DNA of 38,775 bases from an uncultured Prevotellaceae bacterium (lineage in GTDB: Bacteria; Bacteroidota; Bacteroidia; Bacteroidales; Bacteroidaceae), in the NCBI GenBank assembly GCA_902776665.1, contig CACYQZ010000022.1, positions 1 to 38,775 of the forward strand, in the 5' to 3' direction. The translations under genes and the position numbers were made by a program. Positions 1 through 8,252 of this stretch are shown here, in pieces (positions within the stretch are counted from its first letter, which is position 1; every line of letters starts with the position of its first letter). Below the pieces are notes generated by a model. The model saw nothing but the letters and a program-made list of their open reading frames with translations, made no database searches and had not been told where the DNA came from.

Positions 1-1
1 T

Positions 2-1681
2 ACGCTGCAAAACTACTTCCGTATGTACCACAAACTGGCTGGTATGACGGGTACGGCCATCACCGAGGCAGGCGAATTCTGGGATATTTACAAACTCGAT
101 GTTGTCGAGATTCCGACGAACAAGCCTGTCGTCCGCAACGACCAAGAAGACCGCGTCTATAAGACCAATCGCGAAAAATATCGTGCCGTCATCGACGAAA
201 TCGAAGAGATGCGCAACGCCGGAAGACCTTGTCTGGTCGGTACGACCTCGGTCGAAATTTCAGAAATGCTGTCGAAAATGCTGTCGATGCGCAAGATTCC
301 GCACCAAGTGCTCAACGCGAAGTTGCACCAGAAAGAGGCCGACATCGTGGCTCTCGCCGGTCAATCGACCAAAGGCACAGTCGTCATCGACGGCCACGAG
401 GAAGAGCGGATGCTCGGTGCAGTGACCATCGCCACGAATATGGCTGGTCGTGGTACCGACATCAAACTGACCGACGAAGTGAAACAGGCCGGTGGTTTGG
501 CGATTATCGGCACCGAGCGACACGAAAGTCGCCGCGTCGATCGTCAGTTGCGCGGTCGTGCCGGTCGTCAGGGAGACCCGGGTAGTTCGGTGTTCTACGT
601 ATCGCTTGAAGACAAACTGATGCGTCTGTTCGGTTCCGAGCGAATCGCTTCCGTGATGGACCGCCTCGGTTTCAAGGAAGGCGAGCGAATCGAAAGTTCG
701 ATGATTACGAAAAACATCGAACGCGCCCAAAAGAAAGTCGAGGAAAACCATTTTGGTACGCGTAAACACCTGCTCGAATACGACGACGTGATGAACAAAC
801 AGCGCACGGTCGTCTATGAGAAGCGTCGCCACGCACTGATGGGCGAGCGCATCGGAATGGACATCGCCAACATCATCTGGGACCGCACCATCAACATCAT
901 CGACAACAACGACTACGCGGGCTGTCGCGAGCAGTTCCTCAAGATTCTCTCGATGGAATGTCCGTTTACGAAAGAGGAAATGATCAACACACCGCACGAC
1001 AAACTCTACGAACAGGCATTCCAAACCGCAATGCACGAGTTTACGCGCAAGACCGAACGCCTGCAAAACGTCGCGTGGCCGGTCATCAAGAACGTCTATG
1101 AGAATCAGGGACAGATGTACGAGCGAATCCTTGTGCCCATCACCGACGGAAAGCGCGTCTATAACATTCCCTGCGACTTGAAAGAGGCTTACGACAGCGA
1201 GGCAAAATCGGTCGTGAAACAGTTCGAGAAGACGATTATGCTTCACATCATCGACGACTGCTGGAAGGAAAACCTGCGCCAACTCGACGAACTGCGCCAC
1301 TCGGTGCAGAACGCCTCCTACGAGCAGAAAGACCCGCTGTTGATTTTCAAACTCGAAAGTGCCAAGTTGTTCGACGATATGGTGAACGATATGAACAACC
1401 GTATCGCCTCGATTCTGACACGCGGCCAGATTCCAGAAATGGAACAGCAGCAGGTACGCGAGGCTGCACCCGAACAGCGTTCGCAACGCTACAACGAGCA
1501 GCGCGGCAACGAACTCGTCGATCCGAATCAGGAGGCCGCCGCCCACACCGACACACGCGGTCAGGCGCAGCAAGTCAATCGCACGCCCATCGTCAAGGAC
1601 AAGATGCCCGGTCGCAACGACCCGTGTCCCTGCGGCTCAGGCAAGAAATTCAAGAATTGTCACGGAAAAGGAATCGCGTAA
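2..1681 (+). CDS. secA: Preprotein translocase ATPase SecA, C-terminal part (5' end outside window)
   Basis: SecA is the motor ATPase that pushes unfolded preproteins through SecYEG at the inner membrane. The frame is already open at base 2, so the gene is cut by the window edge and the ATG at 23 is internal. About 559 residues remain, roughly the second half of a Bacteroidota SecA. Visible in order: the end of the preprotein-binding/NBD2 junction ([10 protein letters not shown]), NBD2 motifs [11 protein letters not shown] and [13 protein letters not shown], the helical scaffold and wing domain ([10 protein letters not shown]), a variable Gln/Glu-rich linker, and the C-terminal zinc-binding SEC-C motif ([13 protein letters not shown]). 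An insertion in NBD2 before the ATNMAGRG motif (about [16 protein letters not shown]) fits what I know of Prevotella-type SecA. The stop is followed at once by a heptamer array and a two-way terminator. Confidence 0.97.
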   Translation, partial: TLQNYFRMYHKLAGMTGTAITEAGEFWDIYKLDVVEIPTNKPVVRNDQEDRVYKTNREKYRAVIDEIEEMRNAGRPCLVGTTSVEISEMLSKMLSMRKIPHQVLNAKLHQKEADIVALAGQSTKGTVVIDGHEEERMLGAVTIATNMAGRGTDIKLTDEVKQAGGLAIIGTERHESRRVDRQLRGRAGRQGDPGSSVFYVSLEDKLMRLFGSERIASVMDRLGFKEGERIESSMITKNIERAQKKVEENHFGTRKHLLEYDDVMNKQRTVVYEKRRHALMGERIGMDIANIIWDRTINIIDNNDYAGCREQFLKILSMECPFTKEEMINTPHDKLYEQAFQTAMHEFTRKTERLQNVAWPVIKNVYENQGQMYERILVPITDGKRVYNIPCDLKEAYDSEAKSVVKQFEKTIMLHIIDDCWKENLRQLDELRHSVQNASYEQKDPLLIFKLESAKLFDDMVNDMNNRIASILTRGQIPEMEQQQVREAAPEQRSQRYNEQRGNELVDPNQEAAAHTDTRGQAQQVNRTPIVKDKMPGRNDPCPCGSGKKFKNCHGKGIA

Positions 1682-1683
1682 GC

Positions 1684-1711
1684 AGTTGATAGTTGATAGT
1701 TGACAGTTGAC
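1684..1711. repeat. Heptamer tandem array (4 copies, AGTTGAT/AGTTGAC)
   Basis: Two copies of AGTTGAT are followed by two of AGTTGAC, with a fifth degenerate copy (AAATGAA) to 1718. It begins three bases after the secA stop codon and runs into the terminator. It is the same period-7 type as the arrays at 13954, 19479, 23938 and 31905, although the unit sequence differs. Confidence 0.8.
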
Positions 1712-1716
1712 AAATG

Positions 1717-1754
1717 AAAAAAGGTAAAAAAGCCGATGTTTTTTTACCTTTTTT
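1717..1754. terminator. Bidirectional intrinsic terminator between secA and hutU
   Basis: A 15-base A-rich arm (1717-1731, core AAGGTAAAA) is complementary to 1740-1754, with an 8-base loop. The A-tract and T-tract flanks give a U-run in either direction. It lies between the converging secA and hutU genes and can serve both. Confidence 0.85.
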
Positions 1755-1772
1755 TGATGGGAAACAGATTTC

Positions 1773-3767
1773 CTAGAATGCCTGTTGAATGATGTCGTCA
1801 TCGACCAGATTGGGCAGCGTCACCTGCAGGTCGGGCGTACGCTCCATTTCGCGCTTGATGGCGTCGATGGAACCGCTGTTGCGAGCCCACGAGCGACGTG
1901 CGATGCCGTTGTTCACGTCCCAGAGCAACATCAGGCGGATGTTTTTGTCGGCCTGTTCGCTGCCGTCGATGACCATTCCGAAACCGCCGTTGATGACTTC
2001 GCCCCAGCCTACTCCACCGCCGTTGTGGATGCTCACCCACGTGGCACCGCGGAACGAGTCTCCGATGACGTTCTGCACGGCCATATCGGCGCAGAACTGC
2101 GAACCGTCGTAGATGTTCGAGGTTTCGCGGAAGGGCGAGTCGGTGCCGCTGACGTCGTGGTGGTCGCGACCGAGCACGACGGGACCCGACAGTTCACCGC
2201 GACGGATGGCATCGTTGAACGCCAAGGCGATTTTCGTGCGACCCTCGGAATCGGCGTAGAGGATACGCGCCTGCGAACCGACGACGAGTTTGTTCTTGCC
2301 GGCCTCCTTGATCCAGTGGATGTTGTCGGCCATCTGCCCTTGAATGTCGGCAGGCGAGTTTTTCATCATCTCTTCGAGCACTTCGGCGGCAAGTCGGTCG
2401 GTGGTTTCGAGGTCTTTCGGGTCGCCCGAGGCACAAACCCAGCGGAACGGACCAAAACCGTAGTCGAAGAACATCGGACCCATAATGTCTTGAACGTAAG
2501 AGGGATAGCGGAAGCCGCCCTTTTCGTCGAGAATGTCGGCGCCTGCCCTACTCGATTCGAGCAGGAAAGCATTGCCATAGTCGAAGAAATACATTCCGTT
2601 GGCAGTCAGTTTGTTGATGGCGGCCACTTGTCGGCGCAGCGATTCCTGCACAGCCGCCTTGAAGCGCTCAGGCTCTTCGGCCATCATCCGCTTCGACTCT
2701 TCGAGCGAGTAGCCGACGGGATAGTAGCCGCCTGCCCACGGGTTGTGGAGCGAGGTCTGGTCGCTGCCCAAATCGACTTTGATGTTCTCGTCGGCAAGCC
2801 GTTCCCACAAATCGACCACATTGCCGACATACGCCATCGAAACGACGCGCTTTTCTGTGACGGCCTTCTTCGTGGCTTCGATGAGTTCGTCGAGGTTTTC
2901 GTGAAGTTCATCAACCCAGCCTTGCTCGTGGCGCTTGCGGGCTGCCAACAGATTGATTTCCGCCGTGATACTCACCACGCCGGCGATGTTTCCGGCCTTC
3001 GGCTGTGCGCCCGACATTCCGCCGAGACCAGCGGTGACAAAGAGTTTGATGTTTTCGCCGCCAACCTTTCGCGCCGCATTCAACACCGTAATCGTCGTAC
3101 CGTGGACGATGCCCTGCGGACCGATGTACATATACGAACCTGCCGTCATCTGACCGTATTGGCTCACGCCGAGCGCGTTGAAGCGTTCCCAATCGTCGGG
3201 CTTCGAGTAGTTCGGAATCACCATTCCGTTGGTCACGACGACGCGCGGCGCATTCTTGTGCGACGGAAACAGCCCAAGCGGATGACCCGAATACATCACA
3301 AGCGTCTGCTCGTCGGTCATTTCGCTCAAATATTTCATCACCAAACGATATTGCGCCCAGTTTTGAAACACCGCACCGTTGCCGCCGTAGGTAATCAATT
3401 CGTGCGGATGCTGCGCCACGGCCTTGTCCAAATTGTTTTGAATCATCATCATAATCGCCGCTGCCTGCCTACTTTTCGCCGGATATTCGTCGATAGGACG
3501 GGCGTAAATCTCGTAACTCGGACGATAGCGATACATATAGATTCGGCCGTAGGTCTTCAGTTCCTCGGCAAATTCGGGTGCCAACTGCGCGTGAAGCGAC
3601 TTCGGGAAGTACCGCAACGCATTACGCAACGCCAATTTCTTTTCTTCGGAAGAAAGAATTTCCTTGCGTTTCGGTGCGTGGTTGATTTCCGTGTCGTAGG
3701 GTTTGGGCTCTGGCAATTCGTTGGGAATTCCGAGCCGTATTTCTTGTTGGAATTGCTCTTTATTCAT
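1773..3767 (-). CDS. hutU: Urocanate hydratase (urocanase)
   Basis: This enzyme converts urocanate to imidazolone-propionate with tightly bound NAD+, the second step of histidine degradation in the cytosol. The 664 residues are longer than the roughly 555 of proteobacterial urocanases but fit the long form found in Bacteroidota. Family stretches are clear: ITYGGNGAVFQNWAQY and MYSGHPLGLFP near the N-terminus, the NAD-binding glycine-rich loop GLGGMSGAQ, the TSLHNPWAGGYYPVGY region, and SIHNGGGVGWGE towards the C-terminus. The ATG at 3767 follows the upstream orphan stop by 7 bases. It is the last gene of the minus-strand unit ftcD-orf125-hutU and ends at the shared terminator. Base composition is high (33 of 60 G+C at 2881-2940). 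Confidence 0.97.
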   Translation of the reverse strand: MNKEQFQQEIRLGIPNELPEPKPYDTEINHAPKRKEILSSEEKKLALRNALRYFPKSLHAQLAPEFAEELKTYGRIYMYRYRPSYEIYARPIDEYPAKSRQAAAIMMMIQNNLDKAVAQHPHELITYGGNGAVFQNWAQYRLVMKYLSEMTDEQTLVMYSGHPLGLFPSHKNAPRVVVTNGMVIPNYSKPDDWERFNALGVSQYGQMTAGSYMYIGPQGIVHGTTITVLNAARKVGGENIKLFVTAGLGGMSGAQPKAGNIAGVVSITAEINLLAARKRHEQGWVDELHENLDELIEATKKAVTEKRVVSMAYVGNVVDLWERLADENIKVDLGSDQTSLHNPWAGGYYPVGYSLEESKRMMAEEPERFKAAVQESLRRQVAAINKLTANGMYFFDYGNAFLLESSRAGADILDEKGGFRYPSYVQDIMGPMFFDYGFGPFRWVCASGDPKDLETTDRLAAEVLEEMMKNSPADIQGQMADNIHWIKEAGKNKLVVGSQARILYADSEGRTKIALAFNDAIRRGELSGPVVLGRDHHDVSGTDSPFRETSNIYDGSQFCADMAVQNVIGDSFRGATWVSIHNGGGVGWGEVINGGFGMVIDGSEQADKNIRLMLLWDVNNGIARRSWARNSGSIDAIKREMERTPDLQVTLPNLVDDDIIQQAF

Positions 3768-3774
3768 TATTCCG

Positions 3775-4152
3775 TTATTTTTTATATTTATCTTCTATCA
3801 TTTTGGCAATATTGATACAAACTTTATCTAATTTTCTTTCTTTTCCAAAAGTTCTGTCCCAAAAACTTTCAACTGTACACCAAAGATTTATGTAAGAAAA
3901 CCTGTAATAAACCCTCATGCCATCGGGACGCTCATCGTCCTGAACGCCACGAGTCACTTCACAATGAATGGTGCTGCGCCCAAATGGAGTCTTTTGCTCC
4001 CATATACCATAAGATGGTTTCTCACTATTAAAAAGACCTTCTTTAAAAGAGAATCCTTTAGGTAGCATATTCTCAATTTCTTTCTTTACAACCTCCTCGT
4101 CTATTAACTTTGGACTCAAAGAAACTTTCCATTTTCCGTCTTCTTTTTTCAT
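3775..4152 (-). CDS. Uncharacterised 125-residue protein inside the hut operon
   Basis: I do not recognise this family. The product is a small soluble protein, charged at both ends (starts MKKEDGKWKV, ends EDKYKK), with no signal peptide or membrane segment. It has mixed alpha/beta character, with aromatic-rich strands such as YYRFSYINLWC and a C-terminal basic helix. It lies 21 bases after ftcD and 7 bases before hutU on the same strand, so it should be co-transcribed with them. Its composition is very different: 18 of 60 G+C at 3841-3900, against 33 of 60 in neighbouring hutU. That suggests a late arrival rather than an original hut gene. No function is proposed. Confidence 0.8.
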   Translation of the reverse strand: MKKEDGKWKVSLSPKLIDEEVVKKEIENMLPKGFSFKEGLFNSEKPSYGIWEQKTPFGRSTIHCEVTRGVQDDERPDGMRVYYRFSYINLWCTVESFWDRTFGKERKLDKVCINIAKMIEDKYKK

Positions 4153-4173
4153 AATTCATTTTTTTAAATATTA

Positions 4174-5874
4174 CTACAATTTCGATTCAACAATTTTGAT
4201 AATTTCCTTTTCTTCGACATTAGCCTTAGCGATGAGTTCATTTGCTTCACCCACCAATTTCTCTGCCATTGCTTTGTCAGCGAGGCTTCCAGCATTGATT
4301 TTCACGTTCAAACCGGCACCGAGGACCGCAGCACGAGCCGCCAAAGCACCCACGCCAGCGTCGGAAACGCTGTTCGGATTGCCCTCTTCCGCCATCGCAC
4401 GGCAAATGTCAAACGCCTTGAACGACGCCTTCATCGTTTGCAGTGGAACCTGCGTAGCATACAGCGTTGCGGCTTGAATTGCAGCCGAGCGAGCCGCCTT
4501 TTCCTCGTCGGTTTTCTTGGGCATTCCGAAGGCTTCCATAATGCGGTTGAACGCCTCGGTGTCTTCATCGACGAGGTGCAAAAGTTCTGTCATCAGCACC
4601 TGACCCTTGTCGGCCCACTGACTGAACTCGTTCCAACGCGCATCCCAGCCAGCTTTGTGGCTCGAAAGGTTCGCCACCATCGTTCCCAACGCAGCACCGA
4701 GCGCACCCATATAGGCAGAAATCGTGCCACCGCCGGGCGCAGGACTCTCGCGAGAAGTTTCCTCGGCAAAGCCTTTCACGGTCAAATCGACGAGTTTTTT
4801 CGCCGTATTGTTGGCATCTTCGAGCAAGTATTCGATGACTTTCTCACGCGGATTAAACGGTTTGAGGTCGTCCAGTCCCATCGATTTCACGGCGATGTTG
4901 ATAATGTCGTTTTCGGGGATTCCCGTCGAGCGATTCTGTTTTTCGAGGAAGTATTTTCCGGCATCGATGAGCGTGCGCTTCGGCATCAGACCCACGATTT
5001 CCGTTCCCGTGACGCGGATTCCTCGATTTTGTGCGCAACGGCACACCTCGTCAAAAGCCACGTGCAGCGGCGTCACATTGATGTTCGTGATGTTCATCGA
5101 CACCTGTGCAACACCGTATTCGTCGATAAACCAGCCGATGGCCTTCGTCGCCTTCAGCGTGCCAGGAATCATGATTGTTTCGCCGTTCTCGTCTTTCATC
5201 GGTTTTCCGACGGGCGAGCCACCCTCGCGCTTCGGGCGACCTTTTTCGCGCACGTCGAAAGCAATCGCGTTGGCGCGGCGCGTCGAAGTCGTGTTCAAAT
5301 TATAGTTCACAGCGATGAGGAAGTCGCGTGCGCCCACCGCCGTGCAGCCTGTGCGAGCCACGCCCTCGTCATACGGACGAGCCCCGAAATCGGGTGCTTT
5401 CTCGGGATTCGACATCTTTTCGGGCAGTGCTTCGTATTCTCCGGCACGGCAAACCGCCAGATTCTGTCTTTCGGGCTTGAACGCCGCCGCCTCGTAGCAA
5501 TAGCACGGAATTTTCGCCTCATTCGCGATGCGCTCAGCCAATTTCCGAGCCAGTTCTGCACATTCTTCGAGCGTGATACCGCTGACGGGAATCAGCGGAC
5601 AAACATCGGTCGCACCCATTCGCGGATGTGCGCCGTGGTGCTGCCGCATATCAATGAGTTGCCCTGCCTTCTTCACGCCGAGAAATGCCGCCTCGACCAC
5701 CGCCTCAGGCTCGCCCACAAAGGTCACCACCGTGCGGTTCGTTGCGTCGCCCGGGTCCACGTCGAGCAGTTTCACACCCTTCACACTCTCAATCTCGTTG
5801 GTAATCTCTTTGATGATTCCCATGTTGCGGCCCTCGCTAAAGTTGGGCACGCACTCAATCAGTTTTTTCTGCAT
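4174..5874 (-). CDS. ftcD: Bifunctional glutamate formimidoyltransferase / formimidoyl-tetrahydrofolate cyclodeaminase
   Basis: The N-terminal domain (about residues 1-320, opening MQKKLIECVPNFSEGR, with HPRMGATDVCP) moves the formimino group from formimidoylglutamate to tetrahydrofolate. The C-terminal domain (about 370-566, with SRESPAPGGGTISAYMGALGA) is the FTCD_C cyclodeaminase, giving methenyl-THF and ammonia. Together they finish histidine breakdown to glutamate. The frame stays open upstream to 6000, but I chose the ATG at 5874. It starts the conserved N-terminus, and a promoter box lies at 5914-5921, so the longer start would be upstream of transcription. It is the first gene of the ftcD-orf125-hutU unit. 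Confidence 0.95.
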   Translation of the reverse strand: MQKKLIECVPNFSEGRNMGIIKEITNEIESVKGVKLLDVDPGDATNRTVVTFVGEPEAVVEAAFLGVKKAGQLIDMRQHHGAHPRMGATDVCPLIPVSGITLEECAELARKLAERIANEAKIPCYCYEAAAFKPERQNLAVCRAGEYEALPEKMSNPEKAPDFGARPYDEGVARTGCTAVGARDFLIAVNYNLNTTSTRRANAIAFDVREKGRPKREGGSPVGKPMKDENGETIMIPGTLKATKAIGWFIDEYGVAQVSMNITNINVTPLHVAFDEVCRCAQNRGIRVTGTEIVGLMPKRTLIDAGKYFLEKQNRSTGIPENDIINIAVKSMGLDDLKPFNPREKVIEYLLEDANNTAKKLVDLTVKGFAEETSRESPAPGGGTISAYMGALGAALGTMVANLSSHKAGWDARWNEFSQWADKGQVLMTELLHLVDEDTEAFNRIMEAFGMPKKTDEEKAARSAAIQAATLYATQVPLQTMKASFKAFDICRAMAEEGNPNSVSDAGVGALAARAAVLGAGLNVKINAGSLADKAMAEKLVGEANELIAKANVEEKEIIKIVESKL

Positions 5875-5913
5875 AGTTTTTGTATTTTTGTTTAGGTTAT
5901 TAGTTTCGGTTTG

Positions 5914-5944
5914 CAAAGTTACGCATAAATGAGGAGAATGCAAA
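5914..5944 (-). promoter_or_regulatory. Promoter of the ftcD-orf125-hutU operon
   Basis: On the minus strand, TTTG (5941-5944), then 19 bases, then TAACTTTG (5914-5921). This is the consensus -33/-7 spacing of Bacteroidota sigma-ABfr promoters. The leader to the ftcD ATG is about 35 nt. Confidence 0.85.
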
Positions 5945-5973
5945 AGGAAAACTCGTTTTTCTTTTGCATTCTC
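5934..5973. promoter_or_regulatory. 18-bp-arm inverted repeat overlapping the hut -33 box (candidate operator)
   Basis: The arms 5934-5951 and 5956-5973 are complementary apart from one G-T pair, with a 4-base centre (CTCG). The core arm is GAGAATGCAAAAG. It lies between two divergent genes (ftcD and the ResB-CcsA gene), so it is not a 3' terminator, and the -33 TTTG of the hut promoter is inside one arm. An operator for a dimeric regulator is my inference; no regulator gene is in the window. Confidence 0.6.
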
Positions 5974-6046
5974 GAACGAAAGTAACTTCGATGAAGTCAA
6001 AGTTAATATTTAGTGGGCAATTTTCAAAAATTTTCCACTTTTTTTG

Positions 6047-6054
6047 TACCTTTG
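6047..6054 (+). promoter_or_regulatory. -7 box upstream of the ResB-CcsA gene
   Basis: TACCTTTG, 27 bases before the ATG at 6082. The -33 partner is weak. Its position argues against the upstream in-frame ATG at 6013. Confidence 0.6.
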
Positions 6055-6081
6055 CCATCCAATTCATCATTTCGATTCCTC

Positions 6082-7485
6082 ATGAAAGACGGATTTGCAA
6101 AAGGATTTCTCATCGGTGCCGCCCTCATTTTCGTGGGTTTGGCACTGGAATGGAGCGTCGGACCAGTGGCGTGGAGCCGTTTTGCGTGGCCTGTGAATGG
6201 CGTAGTGTTCGCGGTTTTCCTTGCGATGATCGCCGCCATGTTCCGCTTGCGTCGTCGCGTGCCGTTTTTCAGTTTCATCGGCAGCCATCATGCCGCCATT
6301 CCAGCACTCGCCTATGCCGTCGCCCTGACCGTCGTCATGGGTTTGACGCGCCAATCAGCCGATGGTTCTTGGCTACACAACATGCTGTCGTTCTGGCCGT
6401 TCGTGCTCATCTATGTCTATATCGCCCTCATCTTAGGATTAACGATTCTCCGCCAAATCAAGGCTGCGGCAACGATTTTTTCATCCACTTCTCACTTTTC
6501 TCTTCTATTCCACCTCGGCCTTTTCATCGCCATCACCACCGCCACGCTCGGCCATGCCGACATGGAACGAGTGAAGATGATTTTAAGTCTGGGACAACGG
6601 GAATCGACGGCACTCACACGCGACGGCTTCGTTCGCCAAATGCCGATGACGATTGAACTCAAACGATTCGTCATGGAGACCTACGACGACTATTCGCCGA
6701 AGCGTTATGCCTCGGAAATTCTGATTCTGACGAAGAAAAACGAGGAATTGGGGGCGACGGTCGAGGTGAACAAACCCGTCAGTGTGAACGGTTGGAAAAT
6801 CTATCAAAACAGCTACGACACACGCATGGGCGCGAAAAGTCGAATGTCGATTCTGGAACTCGTCCGCGACCCGTGGCTGCCCCTCGTCTATACGGGCATC
6901 TACCTGATGCTCGGCGGTGCTTTTCTGCTGTTTCTGTCGGCTGTCAGGCGACATTCGCCCTCGAAAATCAAGCGTTGGCTGCCCATTTTGGCGATTTTGG
7001 CCCTCGTTTTCGTCGTCATCGTCCTTTTCAAAAGTTCCATGCAGTCGAAAACGCTCGTTCCAGCCTTGCAAAGTCCGTGGTTTGCGCCCCACGTCGTGGT
7101 CTATATGTTCGCCTACACCGCGCTCGGACTCGCCACACTGATGGCACTCTGGCAACTTTTCAGAAAAACACCGGCATCGCTCGCCACCATCGACCGTCTC
7201 GTGTCGTTCGGTCTCGCCTTCATGACCGTCGGAATGCTCTTCGGAGCACTCTGGGCGAAAGAAGCGTGGGGACACTACTGGTCGTGGGATCCGAAAGAAA
7301 CGTGGGCAGCCATCACGTGGTTTTCCTACCTCATTTTTATCCACTATCGCCGCCTGCCATCGCATCGTCCGCGACTCGCGCTCTGCCTGCTACTCGTCTG
7401 CTTCGCGTTGCTCCAAATGTGTTGGTGGGGCATCAACTATCTGCCGTCGGCACAAGCCACCAGCATCCACACCTATCAATTATAA
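6082..7485 (+). CDS. Fused ResB-like/CcsA cytochrome c maturation protein
   Basis: System II cytochrome c synthases carry haem across the inner membrane and attach it to CxxCH motifs outside. The 467-residue product has several N-terminal membrane helices, a periplasmic ResB-like stretch (about 140-245, with VNGWKIYQNSYDT) and another helix. A CcsA half (about 275-467) follows, with HVVVYMFAY and the haem-handling WWD motif WGHYWSWDPKETWA at about 396-409. Fused CcsBA proteins are usually far larger, so this is a compact version. The ATG at 6082 is preferred because of the promoter box at 6047-6054. It is divergent from ftcD and converges on a small ORF. No cytochrome gene is nearby to name its client. 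Confidence 0.85.
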   Translation: MKDGFAKGFLIGAALIFVGLALEWSVGPVAWSRFAWPVNGVVFAVFLAMIAAMFRLRRRVPFFSFIGSHHAAIPALAYAVALTVVMGLTRQSADGSWLHNMLSFWPFVLIYVYIALILGLTILRQIKAAATIFSSTSHFSLLFHLGLFIAITTATLGHADMERVKMILSLGQRESTALTRDGFVRQMPMTIELKRFVMETYDDYSPKRYASEILILTKKNEELGATVEVNKPVSVNGWKIYQNSYDTRMGAKSRMSILELVRDPWLPLVYTGIYLMLGGAFLLFLSAVRRHSPSKIKRWLPILAILALVFVVIVLFKSSMQSKTLVPALQSPWFAPHVVVYMFAYTALGLATLMALWQLFRKTPASLATIDRLVSFGLAFMTVGMLFGALWAKEAWGHYWSWDPKETWAAITWFSYLIFIHYRRLPSHRPRLALCLLLVCFALLQMCWWGINYLPSAQATSIHTYQL

Positions 7486-7498
7486 TCAAAACAATTTT

Positions 7499-7675
7499 TT
7501 AAGGAAATGATAGATGGCAGCACCCGTCAGCAAACGGCTGCCAATAATCATTGATTTCACAGACGTTTACTTCATATAGAGTTCTTTCATACTCCTCATC
7601 ATAAAGAATGTCATCAATTTCTTCCATCAATGAATCATCTTCATAGGCATAGTCATCGAATTCGTCGTACATCAT
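7499..7675 (-). CDS. Small acidic protein (58 residues), unknown
   Basis: The product opens MMYDEFDDYAYEDDS and is unusually rich in Asp, Glu and Tyr through most of its length, ending with a short Cys-containing tail. I recognise no family. Although short, it looks real: a strong ribosome site (AGGAGG) sits 4 bases before the ATG at 7675, and a consensus promoter lies just upstream. The open frame extends to 7717, but that start would be inside the -7 box. It sits at the left edge of the AT-rich island and converges on the ResB-CcsA gene. A DNA-mimic or antirestriction-like role would fit an acidic island protein, but nothing in the sequence proves it. Confidence 0.65.
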   Translation of the reverse strand: MMYDEFDDYAYEDDSLMEEIDDILYDEEYERTLYEVNVCEINDYWQPFADGCCHLSFP

Positions 7676-7705
7676 GGTTCCTCCTTGTTTTTTAGTTTTA
7701 CTTTG

Positions 7706-7737
7706 CAAATATACCACCTTCTACTGAATCCACCAAA
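7706..7737 (-). promoter_or_regulatory. Promoter of the small acidic protein gene
   Basis: TTTG (7734-7737), 20 bases, TATATTTG (7706-7713) on the minus strand. This is a full consensus promoter about 30 bases before the ATG at 7675. Confidence 0.8.
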
Positions 7738-7842
7738 TTTTATCTGCCATCTTTTGCCATCAAACATCATGTTTCTTACCCTATCTGCTTGCCTATTATG
7801 ACGCAAAAAAGAAACTTTATCGTAAAATAATTGCGTTTTTTC

Positions 7843-7873
7843 TTTGAAAATTCAACCAAAAAGTTTAATTTTG
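7843..7873 (+). promoter_or_regulatory. Promoter of the toxin-antitoxin operon
   Basis: TTTG (7843-7846), 19 bases, TAATTTTG (7866-7873), then a leader of about 25 nt to the ATG at 7901. A 13-base palindrome (AAACAT-C-ATGTTT, 7762-7774) lies upstream and might be an autoregulatory site; that part is speculative. Confidence 0.8.
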
Positions 7874-7900
7874 CAGCAAAAATAGAATAATTATATCATA

Positions 7901-8245
7901 ATGGCAACAAAAGCAGAAGTACAACGTTTCCTAAATCAAATGAAGGAAAAGATTAAAGTCTTCGGAATTATATATAGAGATGATAGGGGTAAAAATGCCC
8001 AGACACTGATCGATTTGGAAATTACACCTAAGTATCGAGACACTGTTATTATCAATCTAGAAGTCGAAGACTACTCTGAAGGACCTGTCATTGACACTCT
8101 CAACCAATGCGGAGAGATGTGGGTCTTTGGAAAAGATGTTAAGGGACAGGAAGTTTACATCAAGATTACATTGGGCAAGGGATCAAGTGCACTATGCATT
8201 TCTTTCCACATTGCAGAACACCCGATGAATTATCCATTTAAATAA
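7901..8245 (+). CDS. MqsR-like toxin (putative mRNA interferase)
   Basis: The product is 114 residues. Its C-terminal part (GQEVYIKIT then LCISFH, residues 82-103) closely follows the E. coli MqsR ending (GQVYLKIT, then a V-SF strand). It keeps Gln83, Tyr86 and Lys88 at the positions of active-site residues in that RelE-fold ribonuclease. The N-terminal half is a helix then strand pattern as in MqsR. MqsR cleaves mRNA, mainly at GC-containing sites; cleavage by this protein is inferred from the family. It is 7 bases upstream of its likely antitoxin, in toxin-first order as in mqsRA, and shares the promoter at 7843-7873. An orphan RelE-like protein is the alternative. Confidence 0.75.
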   Translation: MATKAEVQRFLNQMKEKIKVFGIIYRDDRGKNAQTLIDLEITPKYRDTVIINLEVEDYSEGPVIDTLNQCGEMWVFGKDVKGQEVYIKITLGKGSSALCISFHIAEHPMNYPFK

Positions 8246-8252
8246 AAGTGAT

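Noticed and set aside
1785-3815. Long plus-strand open frame (676 codons) opposite hutU, and similar ones opposite ftcD and GHL10.
   Set aside because: They are antisense to well-recognised genes, contain no family motif, and arise from GC-rich codon use.
7802-7846. CGCAAAAAAGAAAC and GCGTTTTTTCTTTG look like an inverted repeat before the toxin gene.
   Set aside because: The second is the complement read in the same direction, not the reverse complement, so no antiparallel stem can form.
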